Positions 37,751-45,946 of a stretch of 64,000 nt of DNA are shown piece by piece (the first letter of the stretch is position 1; the number at the start of each line of letters is the position of its first letter). Made by a program: the position numbers and the translations under genes. This stretch comes from Francisellaceae bacterium (GTDB taxonomy: Bacteria > Pseudomonadota > Gammaproteobacteria > UBA6186 > Azoamicaceae), in the NCBI GenBank assembly GCA_018703155.1, contig JABJGS010000002.1, forward strand, positions 1 to 64,000, written 5' to 3'. The notes beneath the pieces were generated by a model. The model was given only the letters and a program-made list of their open reading frames with translations. It was not told where the DNA came from and made no database searches.

Positions 37751-38430
37751 CCTTTCCTTTTATTTAAAAAACTTATCTTTGCTTCCATGAATGCAATTTT
37801 CCGTTCAAGCTTATTAACTAAAATCTGATTTTCAGCTAACTTTAAACATTCTTTACTATCTGGCCTTTCACTAATATTAGTGTTACAACTTAATTCAAGC
37901 TTTGCAATACTATCCCGCAAGCCCTGAAGTGAACTTTTCTCATCAAAAATATCCTCTTTAACTAAAGAAAGAGAATCATCATGGTCTAGTGAATTAATAA
38001 CCCTATTATCTTTGGCTATAGGAATCGACCCAACAACTTTTATCGAAGCTTCAAGACTTGCTATCTTTTTATTTTGACTAGCTATTTGTTTATCAAGCTC
38101 TACTAACTTGAGATCTTTAACCTTAATTTTCGCCAATAATTCATTAGTGCCCTTAGAAGTTTTACCAAGCTTTACATTTAGCAGTCTAGATTTATTATAT
38201 TTAACAGCTAATTCATCAGTATGTTTCGCCATCCTTTTAATACTTTGCTGATATGTATCTATAGACTGATTATAAGCCGCTACTGTATAACTTAATGCTG
38301 TTTTATCCATATAGTTATGTAGGAAATAAGAGAATAATAATGCGGATACTGCGAAGAGTATAAAGCCACCCCAAACTGTCTTGGCTGACCCACTAATATT
38401 AGCAACTTTTTCTATTTTCATGTTGTTCAT
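37747..38430 (-). CDS. Single-pass membrane protein with coiled coil
   Basis: A 227-residue protein with one membrane segment near residues 20-40 (WGGFILFAVSALLFSYFL) and then a long helical region with heptad-like Leu/Ile spacing (DKQIASQNKKIASLEASI and KLERKIAFMEAKISFL). Topology is probably N-in with a periplasmic coiled coil, by position of charges. Two cysteines near residue 180-200. No family recognised; it could be a structural or trafficking protein. An internal ATG at residue 4 is an alternative start. Confidence 0.65.
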   Translation of the reverse strand: MNNMKIEKVANISGSAKTVWGGFILFAVSALLFSYFLHNYMDKTALSYTVAAYNQSIDTYQQSIKRMAKHTDELAVKYNKSRLLNVKLGKTSKGTNELLAKIKVKDLKLVELDKQIASQNKKIASLEASIKVVGSIPIAKDNRVINSLDHDDSLSLVKEDIFDEKSSLQGLRDSIAKLELSCNTNISERPDSKECLKLAENQILVNKLERKIAFMEAKISFLNKRKG

Positions 38431-38562
38431 CTACTAGATAATTTATGTGCTTAAATTAATTGTAGCAACGATAGTGGCAGTTAGTTGAATCACCCTGTGT
38501 TTATATTTTTAGCCTCCTTAATGTATACTGCACAATGCAACTTAAGATAATGAAGAGAGCAC

Positions 38563-38973
38563 ATGGAACAATCATCTTTTTTTCGCCGCCTGGGTGCTAT
38601 AGCCTATGACATTTTTTTGATATTTGCCTGCCTAATATTTTCAACTTTAATTTGGGTAATATTAAACAACAAAGCTGTGACCCAAGATAATATTTTATTG
38701 TTTCGCATTTATTGCTTCTCTGTTATCTACTTATTTTTCATTTGGTTCTGGGTTAAACGCGGGCAAACTTTAGGCATGTTAGCCTGGAAAATTAAACTAG
38801 TTGAACAGCATGGCTCTACAGTAAATATTACGAAAGCAAGCATTAGACTTTTTTATGCACTATTGTTTTCACTTCCATGCGGTCTTACTTATATATGGAT
38901 GCTCTTAGATCCTGAATCCATAACCCTACATGATAGGTTATCAAAAACTTATATGGTTAAAACTACTCAGTAA
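38563..38973 (+). CDS. RDD family membrane protein
   Basis: A 136-residue protein with the RDD fold: RRLGAIAYDIFLI at the N-terminus (Arg then Asp in helix 1), a second helix near 45-65, the KRGQTLGMLAWKIKLV motif, a third helix and LHDRLSKT near the C-terminus. RDD proteins are small inner-membrane proteins; some are ion antiporters, but most have no known role. AGAGAG-like sequence precedes the ATG. Confidence 0.88.
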   Translation: MEQSSFFRRLGAIAYDIFLIFACLIFSTLIWVILNNKAVTQDNILLFRIYCFSVIYLFFIWFWVKRGQTLGMLAWKIKLVEQHGSTVNITKASIRLFYALLFSLPCGLTYIWMLLDPESITLHDRLSKTYMVKTTQ

Positions 38974-39070
38974 TTATAGAAATATATCGACGTCACAATA
39001 TAACTATATTTTTTTGAATGTTATATAAAGATTAATATATTTTTTTTCAAACTTTCAATCTATATGCTTG

Positions 39071-40519
39071 TTATTTAATAAGTCCTACAGCCTTTAAACC
39101 TTGCTTAATGTTTATACCACGTCGTGAAAGTTTTAGAGTATAAATATTATCTTTTAAAAAATATAGCCGTGTCCTATTCGCAATAGCCGCACATATCATC
39201 ACAGGCAGTATTGCACTATAATCTCTGGTCAAATCAAAAGCCATTACTATGGCTGTTAATGATGCCCCTGTCGCTCCACTCAAAAAACCTGCCATACCTG
39301 CAATTGTGAAGATCACAATATTTAAATTTAAGCCAGGGAAAAGATTATCTAAAATAAGACCATAAGCCGCACCTAAGCAAGCTCCCTGGAACAGTGACGG
39401 TGAAAATATACCACCAGAACCTCCCGTTCCAATAGTAAGACTAGTCGCTATAAGTTTTGCCATAAATAACATTAACAAAAATCTATAATCCTTAAGTACA
39501 CCTTCTAATATATCAATAATTGTTGCATAACCAACTCCATTGATATAATAATGATTAAAGTAAAGCATTAACCCATAAAACATTACCCCAACAATAGTCA
39601 TGCCACACAAATGTCTTAAATAGATATTATTAATAAATTTATTAAATATATCTTCTGTTTTATATAGAAATGAAATAAATAGTGCTGAGCCTCCACCCAA
39701 GAGCATTCCTAGTGGAAAAAACAGCAGCATTGCAATAGGGTGAGGAACTCCTGATAATGAACTTCTAAGTGATGGAATGTCAAAAGCAGGCAATACTCCA
39801 AAAATATAATGATTTGCATAAGTCGCTGTCACTGTTGTAATAATCACTATCATTAAGCTCATTACATTAATATTAATAAGCATTAGTTCTACTGCAAAAA
39901 TCAACCCTCCAATTGGAGCATTAAATGTCGCAGCTATACCCGCACTTGCACCAGCAGCCAAAAACATTGCTCTTTGTTCTGTATTGATTTTACAAATTTG
40001 CCCAAGCACAGATCCTATTGCTGAGCAAATTTGAACAATGGGCCCCTCCCTTCCTACTGAACCACCTGATCCAATAGAAATAGATGAAGCAAGTGCTTTT
40101 ATTAATACTACAGGAGCATTTAAAATACTCTGTTGATTATGAATTGAGTTCATAACTTCTGGAACACCATGCCCTTTAGCTTCAGGGGCAAACTTAGAAA
40201 CCAGCCAAACAACAATCAATGAACCTATCATTGGCATTAGAATAATTAAAATACCTAGATAACTAGGTGATGCATGTAGCTCAGAACTATAATCAACACT
40301 TAACTTACCATTAAAAAATAAATTGTAAAAAAAACCGATTAGATATTTAAATAATATTGCAGCTAAGCTTGATATCAGCCCGAGAATAATTGCTAAAACA
40401 ACTTGGCCAATAGTCCCTACGGTTCTATCATGATGATTTAATTTATTCAGAGCATAATCACAAAAATTGCCTGTAAAATCTGAATTTATTGATGCATAGT
40501 GAATAGCAACATCAATATA
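39071..40519 (-). CDS. ClC family chloride channel/antiporter, start codon missing, no CBS domains
   Basis: Clear ClC signature: GHGVPE, GREGP (proton-gating Glu present, so an exchanger is likely) and GTGGSGGIFSPS. The first ATG is at 40237, but the frame is open upstream to a stop at 40520-40522 and this extension encodes a fitting first membrane helix (VVLAIILGLISSLAAILF). No ATG, GTG or TTG occurs in the extension, so the native start is missing or unusual. The C-terminus stops just after a YTLKLSRRG element that in larger homologs leads into CBS domains, which are absent. It may be a 5'-truncated or decaying gene. Confidence 0.8.
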   Translation of the reverse strand, partial: YIDVAIHYASINSDFTGNFCDYALNKLNHHDRTVGTIGQVVLAIILGLISSLAAILFKYLIGFFYNLFFNGKLSVDYSSELHASPSYLGILIILMPMIGSLIVVWLVSKFAPEAKGHGVPEVMNSIHNQQSILNAPVVLIKALASSISIGSGGSVGREGPIVQICSAIGSVLGQICKINTEQRAMFLAAGASAGIAATFNAPIGGLIFAVELMLININVMSLMIVIITTVTATYANHYIFGVLPAFDIPSLRSSLSGVPHPIAMLLFFPLGMLLGGGSALFISFLYKTEDIFNKFINNIYLRHLCGMTIVGVMFYGLMLYFNHYYINGVGYATIIDILEGVLKDYRFLLMLFMAKLIATSLTIGTGGSGGIFSPSLFQGACLGAAYGLILDNLFPGLNLNIVIFTIAGMAGFLSGATGASLTAIVMAFDLTRDYSAILPVMICAAIANRTRLYFLKDNIYTLKLSRRGINIKQGLKAVGLIK

Positions 40520-40857
40520 CTATGATGTAGTATAGTATGCCTTGTTCTACGCGGAAAATTCTCACAAGATTTCAAAAAATCACTTGTTACATTAACCGAC
40601 CTAAGACAACAATGTCTTTTGAGTATACGGCGATGGCCATACATTCATCAAATCTTTTCCATAAAAGCACGCTATTAGCAGAATACAGAACTTACAACAT
40701 CATTGCGCACACACTAACATTTCAACTCCCATCCATCGCGTGTCTTCAGATGGCATCAAGGCAAATATCCTTTAAATTTCGGTGAAAACCAGAATGCTCT
40801 TGACAGTCAGACCTACACCAATATAATTGGCTCCCTCTTTCATTATGGGGCAGTAGT
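40520..40857. other. Noncoding, possible insertion remnant
   Basis: Less AT-rich than its neighbours and full of short broken frames in all three forward frames. It begins exactly where the ClC frame is closed. It may be a remnant of a mobile element, but no transposase motif or terminal repeats could be confirmed. Confidence 0.4.
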
Positions 40858-41433
40858 ATGATTTTAACACAACACCCTTTTAACAAAATTATACATTTTT
40901 TAAATACCTATGATAGTAATAGTGATACTCCTTTTGTCATTACTTTACGTTCAAATAATGGTAAATATGGTAGCTATGTTTTAACAGCTAAAAATTTGTC
41001 TTACTTACAATCTGAGATTTTGAAATTCAAAAATAAAAATCCTTTAAATGCCGTTGCTTTAGACCTTTCAAAAGATAATTCATTTGATGACAGTAGCGAA
41101 ATTTTAATAGCTACTCTAAAATCTCCCTTGCATGCTGTAATTGCTATAGATATATCAAAAAACTCTTTTCCTCAAGAAAATAGAAATAATTTAAGTCAAG
41201 CTATTCATGAACATGAAGTTTCCAGAAAAATTCCCGCATATCTAGTAAAAAGTGAAAAAGTTTATATCACCGAATCATTCCCAGGTATATTGCAAGAACT
41301 TATAGATAATACTTTTTCTGACGAAACACTCTTATGTCGTGGAAATAAAAAAAGACAATCCTTGATTTCATTAAAAAATCTATCTGAACTATCAAATGTA
41401 TTACCAAACAATACAATTTTCAGATCTTACTAA
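40858..41433 (+). CDS. Hypothetical leucine-rich protein, N-terminal part of frameshifted gene?
   Basis: A 191-residue protein with repeating units (NAVALDLSKDNSFDDSSEI, HAVIAIDISKNSF) that look like irregular leucine-rich repeats. Family not recognised. The last residues leave the pattern at a TTTT run near 41416-41420, and the next frame continues it, so this is probably the N-terminal two thirds of one gene. Start ATG lies at the edge of the noncoding block. Confidence 0.5.
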   Translation: MILTQHPFNKIIHFLNTYDSNSDTPFVITLRSNNGKYGSYVLTAKNLSYLQSEILKFKNKNPLNAVALDLSKDNSFDDSSEILIATLKSPLHAVIAIDISKNSFPQENRNNLSQAIHEHEVSRKIPAYLVKSEKVYITESFPGILQELIDNTFSDETLLCRGNKKRQSLISLKNLSELSNVLPNNTIFRSY

Positions 41434-41728
41434 AAGTAAATTACAATCTAGTGATATCAACTTACTCATTAATCACCTTCGAAATGCACCACATCATCCA
41501 TCAGTGATACGCATTACAAAAAATTTAATATCCACTGAACAGCTAGAAGAACTACTAACCATCGCAGAACAGAAAGGAATCTATATTTGTTTTGCACCGA
41601 AGCAATTACGTAACATTGAGCAAGAATTATCTGAAGATGAAGCAGAAGAAATTACTTTAAGTAGAATATTCAAAGAGGCAGCCACGTCAGTTCGCGAACG
41701 TATTCTAGAAACAGCACAGAATTTTTAA
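41396..41728 (+). CDS. Hypothetical leucine-rich protein, C-terminal part of frameshifted gene?
   Basis: A 110-residue frame shifted by +1 relative to the preceding one and overlapping it by 38 bases. It continues the same repeat style (SDINLLINHLRNAPHHPSVI, RITKNLISTEQLEELL) and ends with an acidic helix. Its nominal ATG has no ribosome binding site. Read together, both parts make one protein of about 290 residues. Confidence 0.45.
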   Translation: MYYQTIQFSDLTKSKLQSSDINLLINHLRNAPHHPSVIRITKNLISTEQLEELLTIAEQKGIYICFAPKQLRNIEQELSEDEAEEITLSRIFKEAATSVRERILETAQNF

Positions 41729-42034
41729 TTAAAGTATTAATCGAACGACAGCAACAGCATGATACGTTCATGAACAGTCAAGGCTCAGGCTTGCCCTTGC
41801 ATTACAGTTATAAGCAAACAAGCCATGAAGCTCCAAGAAGCTTCTTGAAGCTTCAAGAAGCGAAGTTAACATGCAGAATGATAGAAAGCCAATGCAATTA
41901 CCTAAATACAAAATCAAAACTAAGTTGTGAAAAAAATATTTAGAAACAAACAACACTAGAATAATAGACCAAAGGAATACTCCACTCTTCACCTATAGAA
42001 AAAATTTTCGAGTGTATTTGATAAAATTTAATTT
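41729..42034. other. Intergenic
   Basis: About 300 bases with short inverted and direct repeats of GAAGCT/AAGCTTC type around 41825-41862 and nothing else recognised. Confidence 0.5.
41834..41847. repeat. Perfect 14-bp palindrome in an AAGCTTC-rich patch
   Basis: CAAGAAGCTTCTTG is self-complementary and is followed by further GAAGCTTCAAGAAGC sequence, so several alternative hairpins are possible. No T-tract. Function unknown. Confidence 0.7.
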
Positions 42035-42064
42035 AAAAGTAGACCTAAGATAAGGTCTACTTTT
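42035..42064 (-). terminator. Terminator of lptF-lptG, possibly bidirectional
   Basis: Perfect 12-bp stem: AAAAGTAGACCT (42035-42046) and its reverse complement (42053-42064) around a 6-base loop. It lies 11 bases after the lptG stop on the reverse strand. T runs flank it on both strands, so it may also stop transcription coming from the leucine-rich gene. Confidence 0.85.
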
Positions 42065-42075
42065 TCTCATATACT

Positions 42076-43155
42076 TCAGCGCACAGTGCTGGTAGTACGT
42101 ACTAACCAGCAACCAATACCAATAAATAATATGGAAGGTGTTGCCGCAGCTAAGAATGGAGACATTTCTACTACTGTTACCATCGGTGCAATCACTGTGT
42201 TTGTAATATAAAATGTAAATCCAATCAAAACTCCTGTCAACAATCGCAACCCTGAAGAAGATGAACGCAGAGGCCCAAATGCAAAAGGCACTGCCAGAAA
42301 TATCATAACTAAGGCACCAATCGGATGAAACACTTTCAACCAAAAAGCAAATATGTAGTCTTGAACATCAAGGTTATTGCCAACTCTAAGTTTTATTATT
42401 TTCACTAATTGACGAAATGATAACCTCTCCAAATGCTTAATTGATGTTGCTTGTAATACATCAATGTCAACAAGTTGTTTTACAAACATTTTTGGTTTAC
42501 GGAAACTTTCAATTCTATCTCTATAAAATCTAGTTCCTGATATATTTTGTAATTGCCATCCAGTATCTTTTTTCAAAGCTCTATTAGCATGCATGGCTAT
42601 TTGTAAATTCAGCTCATCATCAAAATTATAAATAGTTAGTTGTTGTAAATCATCCTCACCATTGGAATGCTTTATGTAAATAAACGAGTCTTGATTGCGT
42701 ACCCATACTCCTCCTTGTATTTGCATAGCTTTTCCCGAACTAATAGCTGTCATTTTCTTTTTTTGAGCTACTTGTTCTGTGAGGGGGGCTATTACCTCTC
42801 CAACAATAAACATAATCATTGTTATAACTAATGTAGCCTTAAAGACTAAAATTGCTTGTCTCGTAATCGAAAGCCCGGATGATTGCAATACCACTAGCTC
42901 ACTACTTCTAGCTAACTGTCCTAATACTAATAATGTTCCAAGTAGTGCTGACCATGGGTAAAGAAAATAAAGCTTAGTTGGAATTTTAAGGCCAACAAAC
43001 ATAAATACCGTCAATAACGAATATTGGCCCTTACCAATATAACGAAGTTCATTGACAAGATAAAAGAAAATATCAATGCCAAGTAGTGCCAATAGAACAA
43101 TACCAATTCCCATTGCAAGCTGGTGAAAAAAATATTTTTGTACCACCCTGCTCAT
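42076..43155 (-). CDS. lptG: LPS export ABC transporter permease LptG
   Basis: Inner-membrane subunit of the LptB2FG transporter that extracts lipopolysaccharide and feeds it to LptC. A 359-residue YjgP/YjgQ-family protein with three N-terminal helices, a large periplasmic beta-jellyroll (about residues 130-260) and three C-terminal helices. The pattern RSSELVVLQSSG marks the coupling helix. Starts immediately after lptF with no gap. Confidence 0.95.
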   Translation of the reverse strand: MSRVVQKYFFHQLAMGIGIVLLALLGIDIFFYLVNELRYIGKGQYSLLTVFMFVGLKIPTKLYFLYPWSALLGTLLVLGQLARSSELVVLQSSGLSITRQAILVFKATLVITMIMFIVGEVIAPLTEQVAQKKKMTAISSGKAMQIQGGVWVRNQDSFIYIKHSNGEDDLQQLTIYNFDDELNLQIAMHANRALKKDTGWQLQNISGTRFYRDRIESFRKPKMFVKQLVDIDVLQATSIKHLERLSFRQLVKIIKLRVGNNLDVQDYIFAFWLKVFHPIGALVMIFLAVPFAFGPLRSSSSGLRLLTGVLIGFTFYITNTVIAPMVTVVEMSPFLAAATPSILFIGIGCWLVRTTSTVR

Positions 43156-44247
43156 TTAAGATCTCCTTCTTGACAGGCTATACAACATACCTGATTCTTT
43201 TGCTAGCCAAATTAGTCCTGCAAGCAAAAATACCATATGCACCCACCATGGTCCAAGCCATACTGGCCATTTACCTGAAGCAACTGAGCGAGAAGATACT
43301 GTGATTAAATTAAAATACGCAACGTAAATAATAATTGCAGGAAATAATTTTACAAACCTTCCTTTGCGCGGATCAAGTTTTGATAAAGCTAAGGCTATAA
43401 ATAATAAAACTATGACACTAATAGGTTTTGCGAGTCGCATTTCAAATTCCATATTTTCACCAATGCTATCTGACTTCAACAGATCTCCAGATAGCTTAAC
43501 TCTATTATGTTGAACTATGGTTGCATCCTCAGGCTGGTATAATTGGCGATATTCAGAAAAATAAATCTCTGTATAATCGGTGTTACCTGGTGTACCTACA
43601 TATCTCGAACCATCTAGCAGTGTTAGTAAGAGGCCATTTTTTTCAAAGCTATAATTAATCTTTGCTTTTTTAGCAACAATTACCCGCCATTGCTCATCGT
43701 TGCTACCTTCAGGCATTTGGGCAATAAAGATATCCTTTAAAAACTCATCATCTTTATCTTCAACATAGAAAACTAATTTTCCTCCATCAATTGCTTGGAA
43801 CCTACCAGGAACAGTAATATTCATTACGCTATTAGCTTCACCTTGGCTTATAGTCTGCTCACGGAGAAGATTTGCTCTAGGTAAAAGCCATATACTTATA
43901 AATCCTACGATAAGAGATACAATGATCGCACTTATTAACAAGTCTCGGACAAGCTTTACCCAAGTATAACCACTAGCCCAAAGCACTATCATTTCACTAT
44001 CAGCCCATAGCCTGCCAACTGAAAAAATAACTCCTAAAAATGACGCAATGGGCAATAAAGTACCTAGCAATTCTGGTGTGCTGTACAATAATATTTTAAA
44101 TACATAATCTATAGCTAGCTCACCTGAGGCGACATCAGATAGCCAGTGCGCCAACTCATTGCTGGTTAAGACTAGAAACAAGATTAAGAGTAAACTAGCG
44201 AAATTCTTCCAAAACCCAGAAGTTATATATCTAAATATGACGTTCAC
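43156..44247 (-). CDS. lptF: LPS export ABC transporter permease LptF
   Basis: Partner of LptG, 363 residues, same topology: helices near 10-35, 55-75 and 100-125, a periplasmic domain to about 270, then three helices. GRLWADSEMIVLWASG is the family coupling-helix signature. Divergent from pepA, as in many gammaproteobacteria; the gap holds an inverted-repeat cluster. Confidence 0.95.
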   Translation of the reverse strand: MNVIFRYITSGFWKNFASLLLILFLVLTSNELAHWLSDVASGELAIDYVFKILLYSTPELLGTLLPIASFLGVIFSVGRLWADSEMIVLWASGYTWVKLVRDLLISAIIVSLIVGFISIWLLPRANLLREQTISQGEANSVMNITVPGRFQAIDGGKLVFYVEDKDDEFLKDIFIAQMPEGSNDEQWRVIVAKKAKINYSFEKNGLLLTLLDGSRYVGTPGNTDYTEIYFSEYRQLYQPEDATIVQHNRVKLSGDLLKSDSIGENMEFEMRLAKPISVIVLLFIALALSKLDPRKGRFVKLFPAIIIYVAYFNLITVSSRSVASGKWPVWLGPWWVHMVFLLAGLIWLAKESGMLYSLSRRRS

Positions 44248-44296
44248 AATATAAATCCTATGTTACCGAAGGTATTTAGCTGATTTTCGGTAGCTA

Positions 44297-44327
44297 TATC
44301 TGCACAGATACTAATATAATATCTGTG
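44297..44327. promoter_or_regulatory. Repeated TATCTG half-sites between lptF and pepA
   Basis: TATCTG at 44297-44302 faces CAGATA at 44305-44310, and CACAGATA (44303-44310) again faces TATCTGTG (44320-44327), a perfect 8-bp inverted repeat with a 9-base spacer. The site sits in the divergent intergenic region, so it may be an operator for lptFG, pepA or both. Confidence 0.4.
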
Positions 44328-44430
44328 ACCATCTTAGCACGTTGGTGGAAAAGCTGGGTAGCTTGTAAACTACAGCACTTTGAAAAAAGAAAAATCCCAA
44401 GTTAGTAAATAAACACACTTAGGAGTTGAT

Positions 44431-45927
44431 ATGGAATACACAGCAAAAAGCGCCCATCCAGAAAAGCAAAGAGTTCCTTGCTTAATAATTGGCATTTATG
44501 AAAATAAGCATCTCTCTACCGCTAGTGTGAAAGTTGACTCTGCTAGTAACGGATATATTTCAGCCTTACTTAAAAAAGCAGATTTTAAAGGCCGCCTTGG
44601 CCAGACTCAAATATTATATAATATTCCTAATATCGAAGCAGAAAGAGTGCTCATTGTTGGCTTAGGAAAAATAAAAGATTTAGATAGCTACAATTTTATT
44701 AAAGCTACTAAAGCTAGTATTAATGCCCTCAAGGAAACTGGTGTTACAGAAGCTATATCTTTTCTAAGTGATTGTGAAGTCAAAGGATATGATCTATTTT
44801 GGCGCATTCAACAAACTGTAATCCTAACTGAAGATGTACTGTACAAATTTAATAACTATAAAAGTGAGAAAACTAATAAATCTAATTTTCGTAGGCTAAC
44901 TTTATCAATACCAACTAAAAGAGAATTGAAAAAAACAGAGCATGCTATTGAAAAAGGCTTAGCCATTGCCAAAGGCATGGGCTTAATGAAGGATTTGTCG
45001 AACACCCCACCGAATATTTGTACACCAAGTTTTCTTGCTAAAGAAGCACAGAAGCTCAGTAAAGAGTACAAAAGTATTAACACTGCCATTTTAAATCAAA
45101 AAGAAATGCAAGCTCTAGGAATGAATGCTCTTTTAGCTGTTGCAAAAGGCTCAAAACAACCTCCCAAACTTATCACTTTAGAATATCGTGGCAACAAAAG
45201 TGATAAAAATCCTATTGTCTTTGTTGGCAAGGGCATAACCTTTGATACTGGTGGTAATTCAATAAAACCGCGAGATGGCATGGTTGGAATGAAATATGAT
45301 ATGTCAGGTGGTGCTGCGGTGCTTGGAATAATGAAGTTTATAGCAGAGTTGGAACTACCTTTAAATGTCATTAGTGTAATTGCCGCAGCAGAAAATATGC
45401 TCGGCTCGCAAGCCTACCGCCCTGAAGATATAATTACTACACTTTCAGGACAAACTGTTGAAGTTCTAAATACAGACGCTGAGGGCAGGTTAGTTTTATG
45501 TGATGCCTTAACATACGCTGAACGATATAATCCTAAAGTAGTCATAGATGTTGCCACTTTAACTGGGGCTTGTATTGTTGCCTTAGGCTCATACCATAGT
45601 GGCGTATTTACAAATGATGATCATATCGCACACGACCTAATTGCTGCTGGCCAATATATCAATGATAAGTGCTGGCAACTACCAATGACCCAAGAGTATA
45701 ATGAGCTACTAGAAAGTAATTTTGCTGATATGGCAAATATCGGTGGCGCAGGCGCAGGTTCAATAACCGCCGCTTGTTTCCTAGCCAAATTTACAAAAAA
45801 ATATAAATGGGCCCATGTAGATATTGCAGGCTCTTCAATACTAAATAAAGGCCGTACTAAAGTAAGTTCTGGCAGGCCAATCCCGATGCTAGCACAATAT
45901 TTAATTAATCAAGCAGAAAACAACTAG
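44431..45927 (+). CDS. pepA: Leucyl aminopeptidase (cytosol aminopeptidase, M17)
   Basis: Hexameric two-metal aminopeptidase. The 498-residue protein has the metal-binding stretches VGKGITFDTGGNSIKP (Lys and Asp ligands near 265-275), MSGGAAV, and NTDAEGRL with its Asp/Glu ligands and Arg near residue 350. Length is typical. In enterobacteria PepA also binds DNA (Xer recombination, carAB control). AGGAG lies 7 bases before the ATG. valS follows after 19 bases; the usual holC between them is missing. Confidence 0.96.
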   Translation: MEYTAKSAHPEKQRVPCLIIGIYENKHLSTASVKVDSASNGYISALLKKADFKGRLGQTQILYNIPNIEAERVLIVGLGKIKDLDSYNFIKATKASINALKETGVTEAISFLSDCEVKGYDLFWRIQQTVILTEDVLYKFNNYKSEKTNKSNFRRLTLSIPTKRELKKTEHAIEKGLAIAKGMGLMKDLSNTPPNICTPSFLAKEAQKLSKEYKSINTAILNQKEMQALGMNALLAVAKGSKQPPKLITLEYRGNKSDKNPIVFVGKGITFDTGGNSIKPRDGMVGMKYDMSGGAAVLGIMKFIAELELPLNVISVIAAAENMLGSQAYRPEDIITTLSGQTVEVLNTDAEGRLVLCDALTYAERYNPKVVIDVATLTGACIVALGSYHSGVFTNDDHIAHDLIAAGQYINDKCWQLPMTQEYNELLESNFADMANIGGAGAGSITAACFLAKFTKKYKWAHVDIAGSSILNKGRTKVSSGRPIPMLAQYLINQAENN

Positions 45928-45946
45928 ATATTAATAGGAATATTTA

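Noticed and set aside
40537-40785. 82-codon forward frame in the segment next to the ClC gene
   Set aside because: No recognisable family; frames around it are equally broken. A faint similarity to Tn3-type transposase wording could not be supported.
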